A stretch of DNA of 5,844 nucleotides from an uncultured Collinsella sp. (GTDB lineage: Bacteria > Actinomycetota > Coriobacteriia > Coriobacteriales > Coriobacteriaceae): NCBI GenBank assembly GCA_902492825.1, contig CABUMZ010000114.1:1-5844 (forward strand), given 5' to 3'. Of this stretch, positions 1-5,844 are shown piece after piece (within the stretch, counting starts at the first letter, position 1; each line of letters opens with the position of its first letter). The translations under genes and the position numbers were made by a program. The notes beneath the pieces were generated by a model. It was given only the letters and a program-made list of their open reading frames with translations, was not told the DNA's origin and did not search any database.

Positions 1-906
1 CTCCAGGCAGTCATCGACCTCAAAGACGTAATCGATATCAAAGTCGCAGGCATCATGTGCTAGGCGCGCCTCAAAGCGCATGCCCTCGGACAACAGCTGG
101 TAGGCAGGGACCTGCGAAGCGGCATCGCCCAAGCAGGCGCGCAGGGTGCGCTCCCCCGTCTTACCAAAATCGTGTGCATGGCGGGCGCTCGGGTTCGTGG
201 CCATCAGTACGTCCTTGCGGGCAGTCTGAGACCACTGAACGGCATTGACGAGCGCGACCTCCTCGCCCGCGAGAATCTCGGGGACGGTCTCGGTAAACTG
301 ATTCCAGCGGGACTTGCTGCTCGAAAGCATGGTGCCAACAAGTACCACATAGCCGAGCTTGAGGTCCTCGGAGTCCGCCTCGCGAACGAGGTCGAGGTCA
401 CATACGACCAAACCCGGCTCGGGACGGAACGCGATAGCGGGAAGCGCATTCGCCGACGAGGCGACGAGCGGCTTCATGGTCGTCGCGACCGTGAGCATGG
501 CGTCGAACGTAGTCGGCAGCAAGGCGCACTCGGTGCGACCGCACCACTGATTGGCACACCAGCAAACGACCGAGCAAGTTGCCGTGTCACCGACAGCGAC
601 AACGAGATCGTCGCAGGTAATGCCGCTAGCCGACAGGGCGCCAAAGACGGTATCGGCATCGGCCAGCGTAGCACCGGCAGGAGAAACCTCAAGGGCGAGC
701 GGCGACACGGCAAAACCGGCGTCGACCAGCGCATGCTCGACGACCCCACCAAAGCGCTCGGATGTGGCGTCGTTCCAAACCACCATCGCGCGCTTAGGCT
801 TGCCCACAGCCGAGGCAAACATGCGCGACAGTTCCTCAAACGCGCCAAGACCGACGCGAACATCGACACTGCGGTTTTGGAAATTGATGAGTTGACGGCG
901 AATCAT
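1..906 (-). CDS. aroB: AroB-family (3-dehydroquinate synthase-like) protein, active site degenerate, 3' end outside window
   Basis: My own translation gives 302 uninterrupted codons from ATG at 906 to the left edge; the family is about 360 residues, so roughly 60 C-terminal residues are missing. AroB normally converts DAHP to 3-dehydroquinate in the cytoplasm, using NAD and a divalent metal. Homology is supported by co-linear landmarks: an N-terminal alpha/beta half, LVVAVG (101-106), PTT (131-133), a lysine (K145) exactly 12 residues after PTT as in SVGGK, DLDLV (170-174), and H245-D-F-G matching GHTFGH. However, GGGVVGD reads GDTATCS, the zinc-ligand Glu of GLAEVIK aligns with V188, the second His of GHTFGH with K249, and the His of LHGEA with A268. 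No other frame restores these motifs. The start overlaps the aroK stop as ATGA, with GTGGA about 6 bases upstream. Membership in the family is fairly sure; catalytic activity as DHQ synthase is doubtful. Confidence 0.78.
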   Translation of the reverse strand, partial: MIRRQLINFQNRSVDVRVGLGAFEELSRMFASAVGKPKRAMVVWNDATSERFGGVVEHALVDAGFAVSPLALEVSPAGATLADADTVFGALSASGITCDDLVVAVGDTATCSVVCWCANQWCGRTECALLPTTFDAMLTVATTMKPLVASSANALPAIAFRPEPGLVVCDLDLVREADSEDLKLGYVVLVGTMLSSSKSRWNQFTETVPEILAGEEVALVNAVQWSQTARKDVLMATNPSARHAHDFGKTGERTLRACLGDAASQVPAYQLLSEGMRFEARLAHDACDFDIDYVFEVDDCLE

Positions 907-1436
907 AGCAGTCCACGCTCCAAAAGCATCTCGGCACAAAGGTAGGAAACGTCCTCGAAGGACTTGTTGCGAATATCAAGGGTAATATCTGCGGCTTGGC
1001 GATACAGCGGACGGCGATGCTCAAACAGGCGCGCAGCATGCTCGGGCGAGCGGAAATCGGGCCGGGTATCGGAGCGGCGAATCTGGCGCAACGAGTCCTC
1101 AAAGTCGCCTTCGAGGTACACACAGGTACCCATCTCGTGCATCAGTTCAATGTTCACCGGCGTCTCGACGATACCACCCCCGCACGATACCAGCAGGCTG
1201 CGCTCGCTCTGAAGCGAACGGAGTGCCGAGGTCTCGAGCTCGCGAAAACGATCCTCGCCCTCGGTCTTAAAAATCTCGGTCACCGACTTGCCGCATCGAC
1301 GCACGACCAAACGATCGGTATCGATGAATCGACGCTTGAACATAGTGCCCACATTGCGCGCAAGCGTCGACTTGCCCGCGCCCAAAAAGCCGATAAAGAA
1401 GATATGGTCGCAGCCGTGTTTGATGTGCTGAGACAT
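903..1436 (-). CDS. aroK: Shikimate kinase
   Basis: This 177-residue protein phosphorylates shikimate to shikimate 3-phosphate with ATP, in the cytoplasm, late in the route to chorismate. Length is normal for AroK. All motifs are present: the Walker A loop GFLGAGKS at 16-23, the shikimate/Mg aspartates in IDTD (D39, D41), the substrate arginine in FRELE (R65), the GGG turn at 86-88, the lid arginine in TRPDFRS (R125), and the second substrate arginine in RRPLY (R142), followed by ADITLDI. The ATG at 1436 lies 8 bp after the preceding stop. Its likely ribosome binding site, GAGGAA at 1448-1453, sits inside the last codons of the yqeG-like gene, which suggests translational coupling. The stop overlaps the start of the AroB-like gene by 4 bp. 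The enzyme looks fully functional, in contrast to its AroB-like neighbour. A related nucleotide kinase such as gluconate kinase is unlikely given the shikimate-binding arginines. Confidence 0.96.
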   Translation of the reverse strand: MSQHIKHGCDHIFFIGFLGAGKSTLARNVGTMFKRRFIDTDRLVVRRCGKSVTEIFKTEGEDRFRELETSALRSLQSERSLLVSCGGGIVETPVNIELMHEMGTCVYLEGDFEDSLRQIRRSDTRPDFRSPEHAARLFEHRRPLYRQAADITLDIRNKSFEDVSYLCAEMLLERGLL

Positions 1437-1444
1437 GGCGAAAC

Positions 1445-1942
1445 CTATTCCTCGCAGGGAAGGTCGCGCAGGGCCCGGCGCTCAAAGATACGGAAGATCT
1501 GCGTGTACCACAGGTCCTGGGTTGCCTGCGGCTTGACCAGAATAGTGTCAACGCCGGCAAAGTTGCCGCTCCACACGTCCGTGTACAGCTGGTCACCGAT
1601 CAGTACAGCCTCATTAGCCGTGGCGCCCAGACGCTTAAGACCCGCCTTCAAGGCAAACGGGGCGGGCTTCATGGCGTGGCTGATGGCCTCGAGCCCCAAC
1701 TCACGAGCTGATGCCATGACCTGGTCGCGATGCCAGTTGTTGGACACCATGCACAGCTTAAAGCCCTTGGCATGGGCGGCCTCGAGCCAGGCGGAGACCG
1801 CAGCGGGTACCTGCTCGGTATCACGCGGCACCAGGGTGTTGTCGCGGTCGAGCAGAATGGCGCGCTTGCCGTCGGCCCAGAGGGTATCGAGGTCGATGCG
1901 ATCGACCGAGGCAACATATCGTTTGGGGCTAAAAATCCTCAT
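1445..1942 (-). CDS. YqeG-type HAD-IIIA family phosphatase
   Basis: This 165-residue HAD-superfamily hydrolase fits the YqeG family. With the ATG at 1942 as residue 1, motif I is LLDRDNTLV (nucleophile D32, acid/base D34), motif II is SNN at 67-69, motif III is the lysine of MKP (K92), and motif IV is GDQLYTDV (D117, D122). The N-terminus (MRIFSPKRYVASVDRID) matches the family's usual opening, in which a Y-V-x-S-V stretch precedes motif I. That favours this ATG over a TTG at 1954, which would overlap mltG. The ATG follows the mltG stop after 2 bp (TGATCATG); only a weak GGA lies about 8 bases upstream, so reinitiation after mltG is plausible. The yeast relative Gep4 is a phosphatidylglycerophosphate phosphatase, so a role in phosphatidylglycerol synthesis is possible, but the substrate cannot be read from sequence. 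In Bacillus subtilis yqeG lies near an aro gene (yqeG-yqeH-aroE), a loose parallel to this context. Confidence 0.9.
   Translation of the reverse strand: MRIFSPKRYVASVDRIDLDTLWADGKRAILLDRDNTLVPRDTEQVPAAVSAWLEAAHAKGFKLCMVSNNWHRDQVMASARELGLEAISHAMKPAPFALKAGLKRLGATANEAVLIGDQLYTDVWSGNFAGVDTILVKPQATQDLWYTQIFRIFERRALRDLPCEE
1448..1453 (-). promoter_or_regulatory. Likely ribosome binding site of aroK
   Basis: GAGGAA forms the last two sense codons of the YqeG-type gene and lies 11 bases before the aroK ATG. It is the only purine-rich Shine-Dalgarno-like stretch near this start and supports the ATG at 1436. Confidence 0.6.
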
Positions 1943-1944
1943 GA

Positions 1945-3300
1945 TCAATTCCAAGACTGTTGATGCTCTTCGTAGGTCTTCGAGAAATACTCTTCGTCCT
2001 GCGTAATGTAGAAATACAGGTCGTCGGAGTCGGTCGGCTCAAGGGTGGCCTTGAGCGCCTCGAGCGACGGAGAGCAAATGGGCGTGGGCGGGAGGCCCTC
2101 GTGCTTATAGGTGTTATAGGGGCTATCACTCTGCAGGTCGTCGGCGGTAACCTCGCCACCGGTGACGTACATCATGGTCGCGTCGCTGTTGAGGTAGCGC
2201 AGGCCATCGAGCTTGCCCGCCAGACGGTTATAGAAAACCGAAGCCACATGCGCGCGCTGGTCGGCGTTGAGGCCCTCGCGCTCGACGATCGAGGCAAGGT
2301 TAACGATGTCGTAATCGGACATCTCCACGCCATAGCGCTCCTTGATCTTGGCCTCGCAGCTGGCAAAGTCAAGCGACTTATACTCGGCGTTGAACTGGTC
2401 AAGCATGGCGCGAATCACATCATCGGCGCTTGGGTCCTTACCCAGCGAATACGTCTTGGGGAATAGGAAGCCCTCGAGCGAATCGTTCGCGGCGTCTTTA
2501 AGGAAAGCGTAATCATTCACATAATTGCTCGCCTTGGCCTGGTTAAGGAAGTCCTCCTTAGAAATGCTGTCATACGCCTTGGCCACGCGGTCGGCGACCT
2601 GATCGACCGTCAGGCCCTCAGGGATAGTCAACGCATCGGAGCCGGCGTTGGGACCTTCCATAAGCTGCTGGACGACCTTAGTCGCGTCCATGAGCGTGGT
2701 AAACGAATACTTACCCGGCTTGAGTGACATATCAGCGTTGAGCTTTTTGACCGCAGCGTAGTAATCCTTGGGATTCTCGACGATATGGTTCTCGGAGAGG
2801 ATCGAGGCGATGGTGTCGCCCGAAGCGCCTTCGGGAATCGTGATAGTAACTTGCTGACCAGCTTCAACGTTCGCGTCCCCACCGGTAATGAAACCCTTGA
2901 CGGCCGGAACGACAAAGAAGACGATCGCGACCAGCGCAAGCACGGCGACGACGCCACCGACAATCAAAGGCACCGGGGAGTTCTTCTTTTGGGCGCTGCG
3001 ACGAGCATGGGAGTTGTAGCTTGAGCGCGTAGCCGGAGCCACGCGGTGCGTGCCTTGGACCCGGTGAGAATGACCGTGAGATTGAGGGGTCTGTGCGCGC
3101 TGAGCAGGCGCCTGCTGTGTAAAACGAGTACCGCTAGTGGGTTGCGTCGTCCGAGCAGAAGGCTGCTGCGGCACGCGAGCAGACGATTGCCGGATCGGAC
3201 GAGCAACAGGCTGTTGTGCCGCGCGCTGCGTCGGCTGCGCAGGGCGCGGTGCAGGCTGTAGTGTACGCTTCGGCTGACGCGGATCGGAAGCACTAGGCAT
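1945..3300 (-). CDS. mltG: Endolytic transglycosylase MltG (YceG-like), with a long basic N-terminal tail
   Basis: MltG cleaves nascent peptidoglycan strands at the outer face of the membrane and so sets glycan length. The 451-residue protein has, in order: a low-complexity cytoplasmic tail (1-108) rich in Pro, Gln, Ala and Arg; one transmembrane segment (about 111-137); a LysM-like region (about 145-230, including two IPEG motifs); and the YceG catalytic domain. Diagnostic motifs are EGFLFPKTY (276-284), ASIVERE (336-342, with E340 aligned to the catalytic Glu of E. coli MltG), VASVFYNRL (352-360), SDATMMY (372-378) and YNTY...GLPPTPI (395-408). The ATG at 3300 was chosen because AGGAGG lies 6 bases upstream; a TTG at 3327 in the same frame lacks such a site. 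The start overlaps the ruvX end by 8 bp. E. coli MltG has about 340 residues; the excess here is almost all in the tail. Confidence 0.95.
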   Translation of the reverse strand: MPSASDPRQPKRTLQPAPRPAQPTQRAAQQPVARPIRQSSARVPQQPSARTTQPTSGTRFTQQAPAQRAQTPQSHGHSHRVQGTHRVAPATRSSYNSHARRSAQKKNSPVPLIVGGVVAVLALVAIVFFVVPAVKGFITGGDANVEAGQQVTITIPEGASGDTIASILSENHIVENPKDYYAAVKKLNADMSLKPGKYSFTTLMDATKVVQQLMEGPNAGSDALTIPEGLTVDQVADRVAKAYDSISKEDFLNQAKASNYVNDYAFLKDAANDSLEGFLFPKTYSLGKDPSADDVIRAMLDQFNAEYKSLDFASCEAKIKERYGVEMSDYDIVNLASIVEREGLNADQRAHVASVFYNRLAGKLDGLRYLNSDATMMYVTGGEVTADDLQSDSPYNTYKHEGLPPTPICSPSLEALKATLEPTDSDDLYFYITQDEEYFSKTYEEHQQSWN

Positions 3301-3721
3301 GAGGAACCTCCTCGTTTTTACGATCAAGCCAGGTCTGCAAGAACAGGCTGGCGGCGATCATGTCAATCTTGCCCCTCATCTGCTTTTCGTTAAGCCCCTG
3401 CTCTCGCAGGATTCGCTTGGCCTCCTGCGAGGACAGACGCTCGTCCTCAAACTCCAGCGGAAGTTCGAGCTCGTCGGCAATCTTTTGGGCCACAGCGGCG
3501 ACGCGCTCGGCCTGGGGGCCGGGCTCACCGGCCATGGTCAAGGGACGTCCGCTTACCAGGATATCGGGCTCATAGTCCTCGACCAGGTAGCGAAACGTCT
3601 TTGCCATGCCTGTGACCTCGGCAGCAGGAAGCACCTTGACAGGCATCGCCATCTTGCCATCACGGCTCGAGACGGCAATGCCAATCCTGGTCTCCCCTAT
3701 GTCCAGCGCGAGCGCGACCAC
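3293..3721 (-). CDS. ruvX: RuvX/YqgF family RNase H-fold nuclease (putative Holliday junction resolvase / pre-16S rRNA nuclease)
   Basis: This cytoplasmic protein of 142 residues, a usual family length, belongs to the YqgF family of RNase H-like nucleases. E. coli YqgF is linked to maturation of the 16S rRNA 5' end, and some homologues cut Holliday junctions. The catalytic acidic residues are in place: D7 in LALDIGETRIG, E94 in FEDERLSS, and D120 in KIDMIAASLFLQTWL. The loop VSGRPLTMAGEPG (56-68) matches the family's V-G-x-P-L-x-x-x-G-x-x-G pattern. The start is GTG at 3721; an in-frame TAG at 3731-3733 excludes any longer version, and the protein then begins right at the first beta strand, as usual. 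Only a weak AGG precedes the GTG, so translation may depend on ribosomes leaving alaS 17 bp upstream. The 3' end contains the Shine-Dalgarno sequence of mltG. Confidence 0.94.
   Translation of the reverse strand: MVALALDIGETRIGIAVSSRDGKMAMPVKVLPAAEVTGMAKTFRYLVEDYEPDILVSGRPLTMAGEPGPQAERVAAVAQKIADELELPLEFEDERLSSQEAKRILREQGLNEKQMRGKIDMIAASLFLQTWLDRKNEEVPHA
3307..3312 (-). promoter_or_regulatory. Ribosome binding site that decides the mltG start
   Basis: AGGAGG reads on the minus strand within the last codons of ruvX, 6 bases before the ATG at 3300. It is the strongest Shine-Dalgarno sequence at any gene junction in the window and fixes the mltG start. It is partly inside a possible hairpin spanning 3301-3313 (GAGGA, loop GGT, TCCTC). 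Confidence 0.85.
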
Positions 3722-3727
3722 AGCGAC

Positions 3728-3737
3728 AACCTAGGTT
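3728..3737. repeat. Perfect 10-bp palindrome in the alaS-ruvX gap
   Basis: AACCTAGGTT is its own reverse complement and fills most of the 17 bp between the alaS stop and the ruvX GTG. With no loop and no T-run after it, it is not a terminator. It may be chance, or a small operator-like site; nothing in the sequence separates these. Confidence 0.35.
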
Positions 3738-3738
3738 C

Positions 3739-5844
3739 TTAGGCGCCGAGCGCGGTCTTGGCGGCCGCGAGGGCATCGGCGATACCGGCGGCGTTCTTGC
3801 CACCGGCCTGGGCCATGTTGGGACGACCGCCACCGCGACCATCGACCAGGCCCGCGATCTGCTTGATCACGTTGCCGGCGTGGAAACCGGCCTTGACGGC
3901 GTCATCGGAACCAGCGGCGAGCAGGGCCGGGGTGCCCTTCTCGGTCACGCTGGCGACGACGCAGGCGACAGGGCCGGCGACCTTCTGGTGCACGGTATCC
4001 CACACGTTACGCAAATCGGCAGCCTCAAGGCCCTGCAGCTCGGCGACGACGAGCTTGTAGCCATCGAGCTCGACGGCGCCCTCGATGGCGCTGGAGATGG
4101 CGTCGGAGGAGCCACCGGTCAGCGCCTTCTTGAGCTTATTGGACGTCTCGCGCAGCTCGGCCTGCAGGTTCTCAACGCGGGCGGGAACCTCGTCCACGCG
4201 GCACTTGAGCGCAGCGGCAGCGGCGTCAACGAGCGACAGACGGTCGGCCATGTAGTCGAGGGCGCCCTTAGAGGTCACGGCCTCGATACGGCGGACATTC
4301 GAGCCCGTAGAGGACTCGGAAATGATCTTGAACAGGCCGATCTCGGCAGTGTTGGCGGCATGGGTGCCACCACAGAGCTCACGGGAGAACGGCTGGTCCT
4401 CGGCGCCCACGGAGACGACACGGACGACGTCGCCGTACTTCTCGCCAAACAGGGCAACAGCACCGGCGGCCTTGGCCTCGTCGATGCCCATGACGCGGGT
4501 CACGACCGGCTTGGAAGCGAAAATCTGCTGGTTGACCAGATCCTCGACAGCCTTGAGCTGCTCGGAGGACAGGGCCTCAAAGTGCGTGAAGTCAAAGCGC
4601 AGGTGCTCGGGCGTCACCAGCGATCCGGCCTGGGAAACATGCTCGCCCAGGACCTGCTTAAGCGCGGCGTCGAGCAGGTGGGTGGCGGTGTGGTTGCGGC
4701 GCAGGAAGCCACGGCGCTCGGCGTCGAGCGCAGCGGTCACGGTAGCACCGACGGTCAGCGTACCCTCGGCGACGTGCGCGACATGGGCATACAGGCCGTT
4801 GTGGTTCTTGGTGTCGGAAACGGTCAGTGCAACGCCCTCGGCGGAAAGCTCACCGGCGTCACCCTGCTGGCCGCCCATCTCAGCATAGAACGGGGTGCGG
4901 TCGAGCACGACCTCAACGTCCTCGCCCGCAGCAGCGGACTCAACGGACTCGCCGTTGCGCACGATGGCGACCACCTTGGCGCTCTCGATCACATCGTTGT
5001 CGTAGCCATCGAACTCAGTCGCAGCGACCTTGTCCGAAAGCTCGACCCACACGTCGTTGAAGCTGCCCCAGGCGTCGCCCTTGGCATTGGCGCGAGCGCG
5101 GGCCTTCTGGTCCTCCATGCAGGCGGTGAAGCCGTCCATGTCGACGTCGTGGCCAGCAGCGCCGGCGATCTCGACGGTCAGGTCGATGGGGAAACCAAAG
5201 GTGTCGTGCAGCTTAAAGGCAACGTCGCCCGGAAGGACGGCGCCGTCGGCGAGCACGGCCAAGGCCTCGTCCAGGTAAACACGGCCGTTGTCGAGCGTCG
5301 TGGAGAAACGCTCCTCCTCGGAGGCGACGATGCCCTTAACGAGCGCGACGTTCTTGAGCAGCTCGGGATAGGCCTCGCCCATCTGAGCGTTAACCTCGTC
5401 AATGAACTTGGTCAGGAAAGCGCCCTCGATGCCCAGCAGGCGGCCGTGGAACACGGCACGACGGAGCAGGCGGCGAAGGACGTACTCGCGGCCCTCGTTG
5501 CCGGGCAGGATGCCGTCCGAGATCATAAAGTCGACGGCACGGGAGTGATCGGCAATAATGCGCAGCGAGCGGCTGGCACCGGAGTAATCGTCGGCGTCAT
5601 AGGTCTTGCCGCTGATCTCCTCGCCCAGCTTGATGAGGTGCTGCATTAGATCGCCGTCGTAGTTAGCGGTCTTGTGCTGCATGATAGCGGCCATGCGCTC
5701 CAGACCCATGCCCGTATCGAGGTTGCGGTGCGGCAGCTCCGGCATGGAGCCGTCCTCCTGGCGGTCGTACTGGGTAAACACGAGGTTCCAAAACTCAAGG
5801 AAGCGGTCGCAGTCGCAGCCGGGCTTGCAGTCGGGGCTGCCGCA
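3739..5844 (-). CDS. alaS: Alanyl-tRNA synthetase, 5' end outside window
   Basis: The gene is open from the right edge to a TAA at 3739, giving 701 visible residues. The family is about 875 long, so about 170-180 N-terminal residues, with class II motifs 1 and 2, are missing. AlaS attaches alanine to tRNA-Ala and hydrolyses Ser- or Gly-tRNA-Ala. In visible numbering: a cysteine cluster (C1, C6, C10, C12) before DRFLEFWNLVF; class II motif 3 in TGMGLERM (44-51); the tRNA-recognition region to about 260; GGQQGD (324-329); editing-site zinc ligands in HTATH (385-389) and CGGTH (491-495); a coiled coil (about 550-575); and a C-Ala domain with a Gly-rich segment and RPNMAQAGG (about 670-682). An internal GTG at 5781 is not the start, because conserved residues continue upstream to the edge. 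It is the first visible gene of the apparent operon. Confidence 0.98.
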   Translation of the reverse strand, partial: CGSPDCKPGCDCDRFLEFWNLVFTQYDRQEDGSMPELPHRNLDTGMGLERMAAIMQHKTANYDGDLMQHLIKLGEEISGKTYDADDYSGASRSLRIIADHSRAVDFMISDGILPGNEGREYVLRRLLRRAVFHGRLLGIEGAFLTKFIDEVNAQMGEAYPELLKNVALVKGIVASEEERFSTTLDNGRVYLDEALAVLADGAVLPGDVAFKLHDTFGFPIDLTVEIAGAAGHDVDMDGFTACMEDQKARARANAKGDAWGSFNDVWVELSDKVAATEFDGYDNDVIESAKVVAIVRNGESVESAAAGEDVEVVLDRTPFYAEMGGQQGDAGELSAEGVALTVSDTKNHNGLYAHVAHVAEGTLTVGATVTAALDAERRGFLRRNHTATHLLDAALKQVLGEHVSQAGSLVTPEHLRFDFTHFEALSSEQLKAVEDLVNQQIFASKPVVTRVMGIDEAKAAGAVALFGEKYGDVVRVVSVGAEDQPFSRELCGGTHAANTAEIGLFKIISESSTGSNVRRIEAVTSKGALDYMADRLSLVDAAAAALKCRVDEVPARVENLQAELRETSNKLKKALTGGSSDAISSAIEGAVELDGYKLVVAELQGLEAADLRNVWDTVHQKVAGPVACVVASVTEKGTPALLAAGSDDAVKAGFHAGNVIKQIAGLVDGRGGGRPNMAQAGGKNAAGIADALAAAKTALGA

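Noticed and set aside
481..616. A frameshift hiding a normal NAD-binding motif in the AroB-like gene
   Set aside because: The other two minus-strand frames here give no GGGVVGD-like motif (one has an early stop), while the chosen frame keeps co-linear landmarks on both sides (LVVAVG and PTT).
172..945. A 257-codon plus-strand open frame over the left end
   Set aside because: It is in exact antisense register with the AroB-like gene and has the same codon-bias explanation. The opposite strand has family motifs and a coupled start.
1943..1954. TTG at 1954 as the start of the YqeG-type gene
   Set aside because: It would overlap mltG by 10 bp and add four residues not typical of the family; the ATG at 1942 gives the usual N-terminus.
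996..2006. A 336-codon plus-strand open frame
   Set aside because: It crosses antisense to aroK and the YqeG-type gene, both of which carry complete family motifs; the product looks like nothing known.
1960..2466. A 168-codon plus-strand open frame
   Set aside because: Antisense register shadow of the conserved MltG catalytic domain.
3301..3327. TTG at 3327 as the start of mltG
   Set aside because: The ATG at 3300 has AGGAGG at ideal spacing; that site would fall inside the longer version.
3722..3738. Terminator or promoter between alaS and ruvX
   Set aside because: The palindrome has no loop and no following T-run, and the 17-bp gap is too short for a recognisable promoter.
3880..5649. 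A 589-codon open frame on the plus strand, opposite alaS
   Set aside because: Its codons pair exactly with alaS codons. It stays open because alaS does not use TTA, CTA or TCA (complements of stop codons) over this stretch; it ends at the CTA leucine codon at 5647-5649. The product is Leu/Val/Gly/Asp-rich with no recognisable domain, and alaS is certain.
5779..5781. GTG at 5781 as the alaS start
   Set aside because: The same frame continues to the right edge through conserved AlaS sequence (DRFLEFWN and the cysteine cluster), so the gene is cut by the window.
1..5844. A defence system, mobile element, CRISPR array or RNA gene
   Set aside because: Every part of the window is taken up by housekeeping genes with gaps of at most 17 bp; no repeats, tRNA-like folds, integrases or transposases were seen.

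Overview
The window reads as a compact, ordinary chromosomal stretch of a high-GC bacterium. All six genes lie on the minus strand, so transcription runs from high to low coordinates. Gene order and protein style suggest an actinobacterial relative, most likely class Coriobacteriia (Collinsella-like). That placement comes from recalled family and synteny knowledge, not from a search. High third-position GC and avoidance of TTA, CTA and TCA codons (best seen in alaS) fit a GC-rich genome.

Layout in the direction of transcription: alaS (alanyl-tRNA synthetase, 5' end cut by the right edge), ruvX/yqgF (3293-3721), mltG (1945-3300), a YqeG-type HAD phosphatase (1445-1942), aroK (shikimate kinase, 903-1436) and an AroB-family protein running off the left edge (906 to 1). 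Spacing is tight: 17 bp, then an 8-bp overlap, 2 bp, 8 bp, and a 4-bp ATGA overlap. This looks like one polycistronic unit. No promoter or terminator is visible, and no gene-free stretch exceeds 17 bp. There are no RNA genes, mobile elements, CRISPR arrays or phage genes.

The genes join several housekeeping jobs. AlaS charges tRNA-Ala. RuvX is a resolvase-like nuclease linked to pre-16S rRNA processing. MltG terminates glycan strands at the membrane. The YqeG-type protein is a putative phosphatase, possibly acting in phospholipid synthesis. AroK and the AroB-like protein belong to the shikimate pathway. alaS-ruvX-mltG is a widely conserved block, and actinobacteria such as Mycobacterium tuberculosis have aro genes downstream of it.

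The most notable observation is that the AroB-like protein keeps the overall layout of 3-dehydroquinate synthase but has lost most of its diagnostic active-site residues. The glycine-rich nucleotide-binding motif, two of the three zinc ligands and other catalytic residues are replaced. The reading frame is nevertheless intact for all 302 visible codons, and AroK next to it keeps all its motifs. This suggests a maintained pseudoenzyme or a protein with a changed function. Smaller points are a strongly basic, Pro/Gln-rich N-terminal tail on MltG, a small hairpin over the mltG Shine-Dalgarno sequence, and a 10-bp palindrome between alaS and ruvX.
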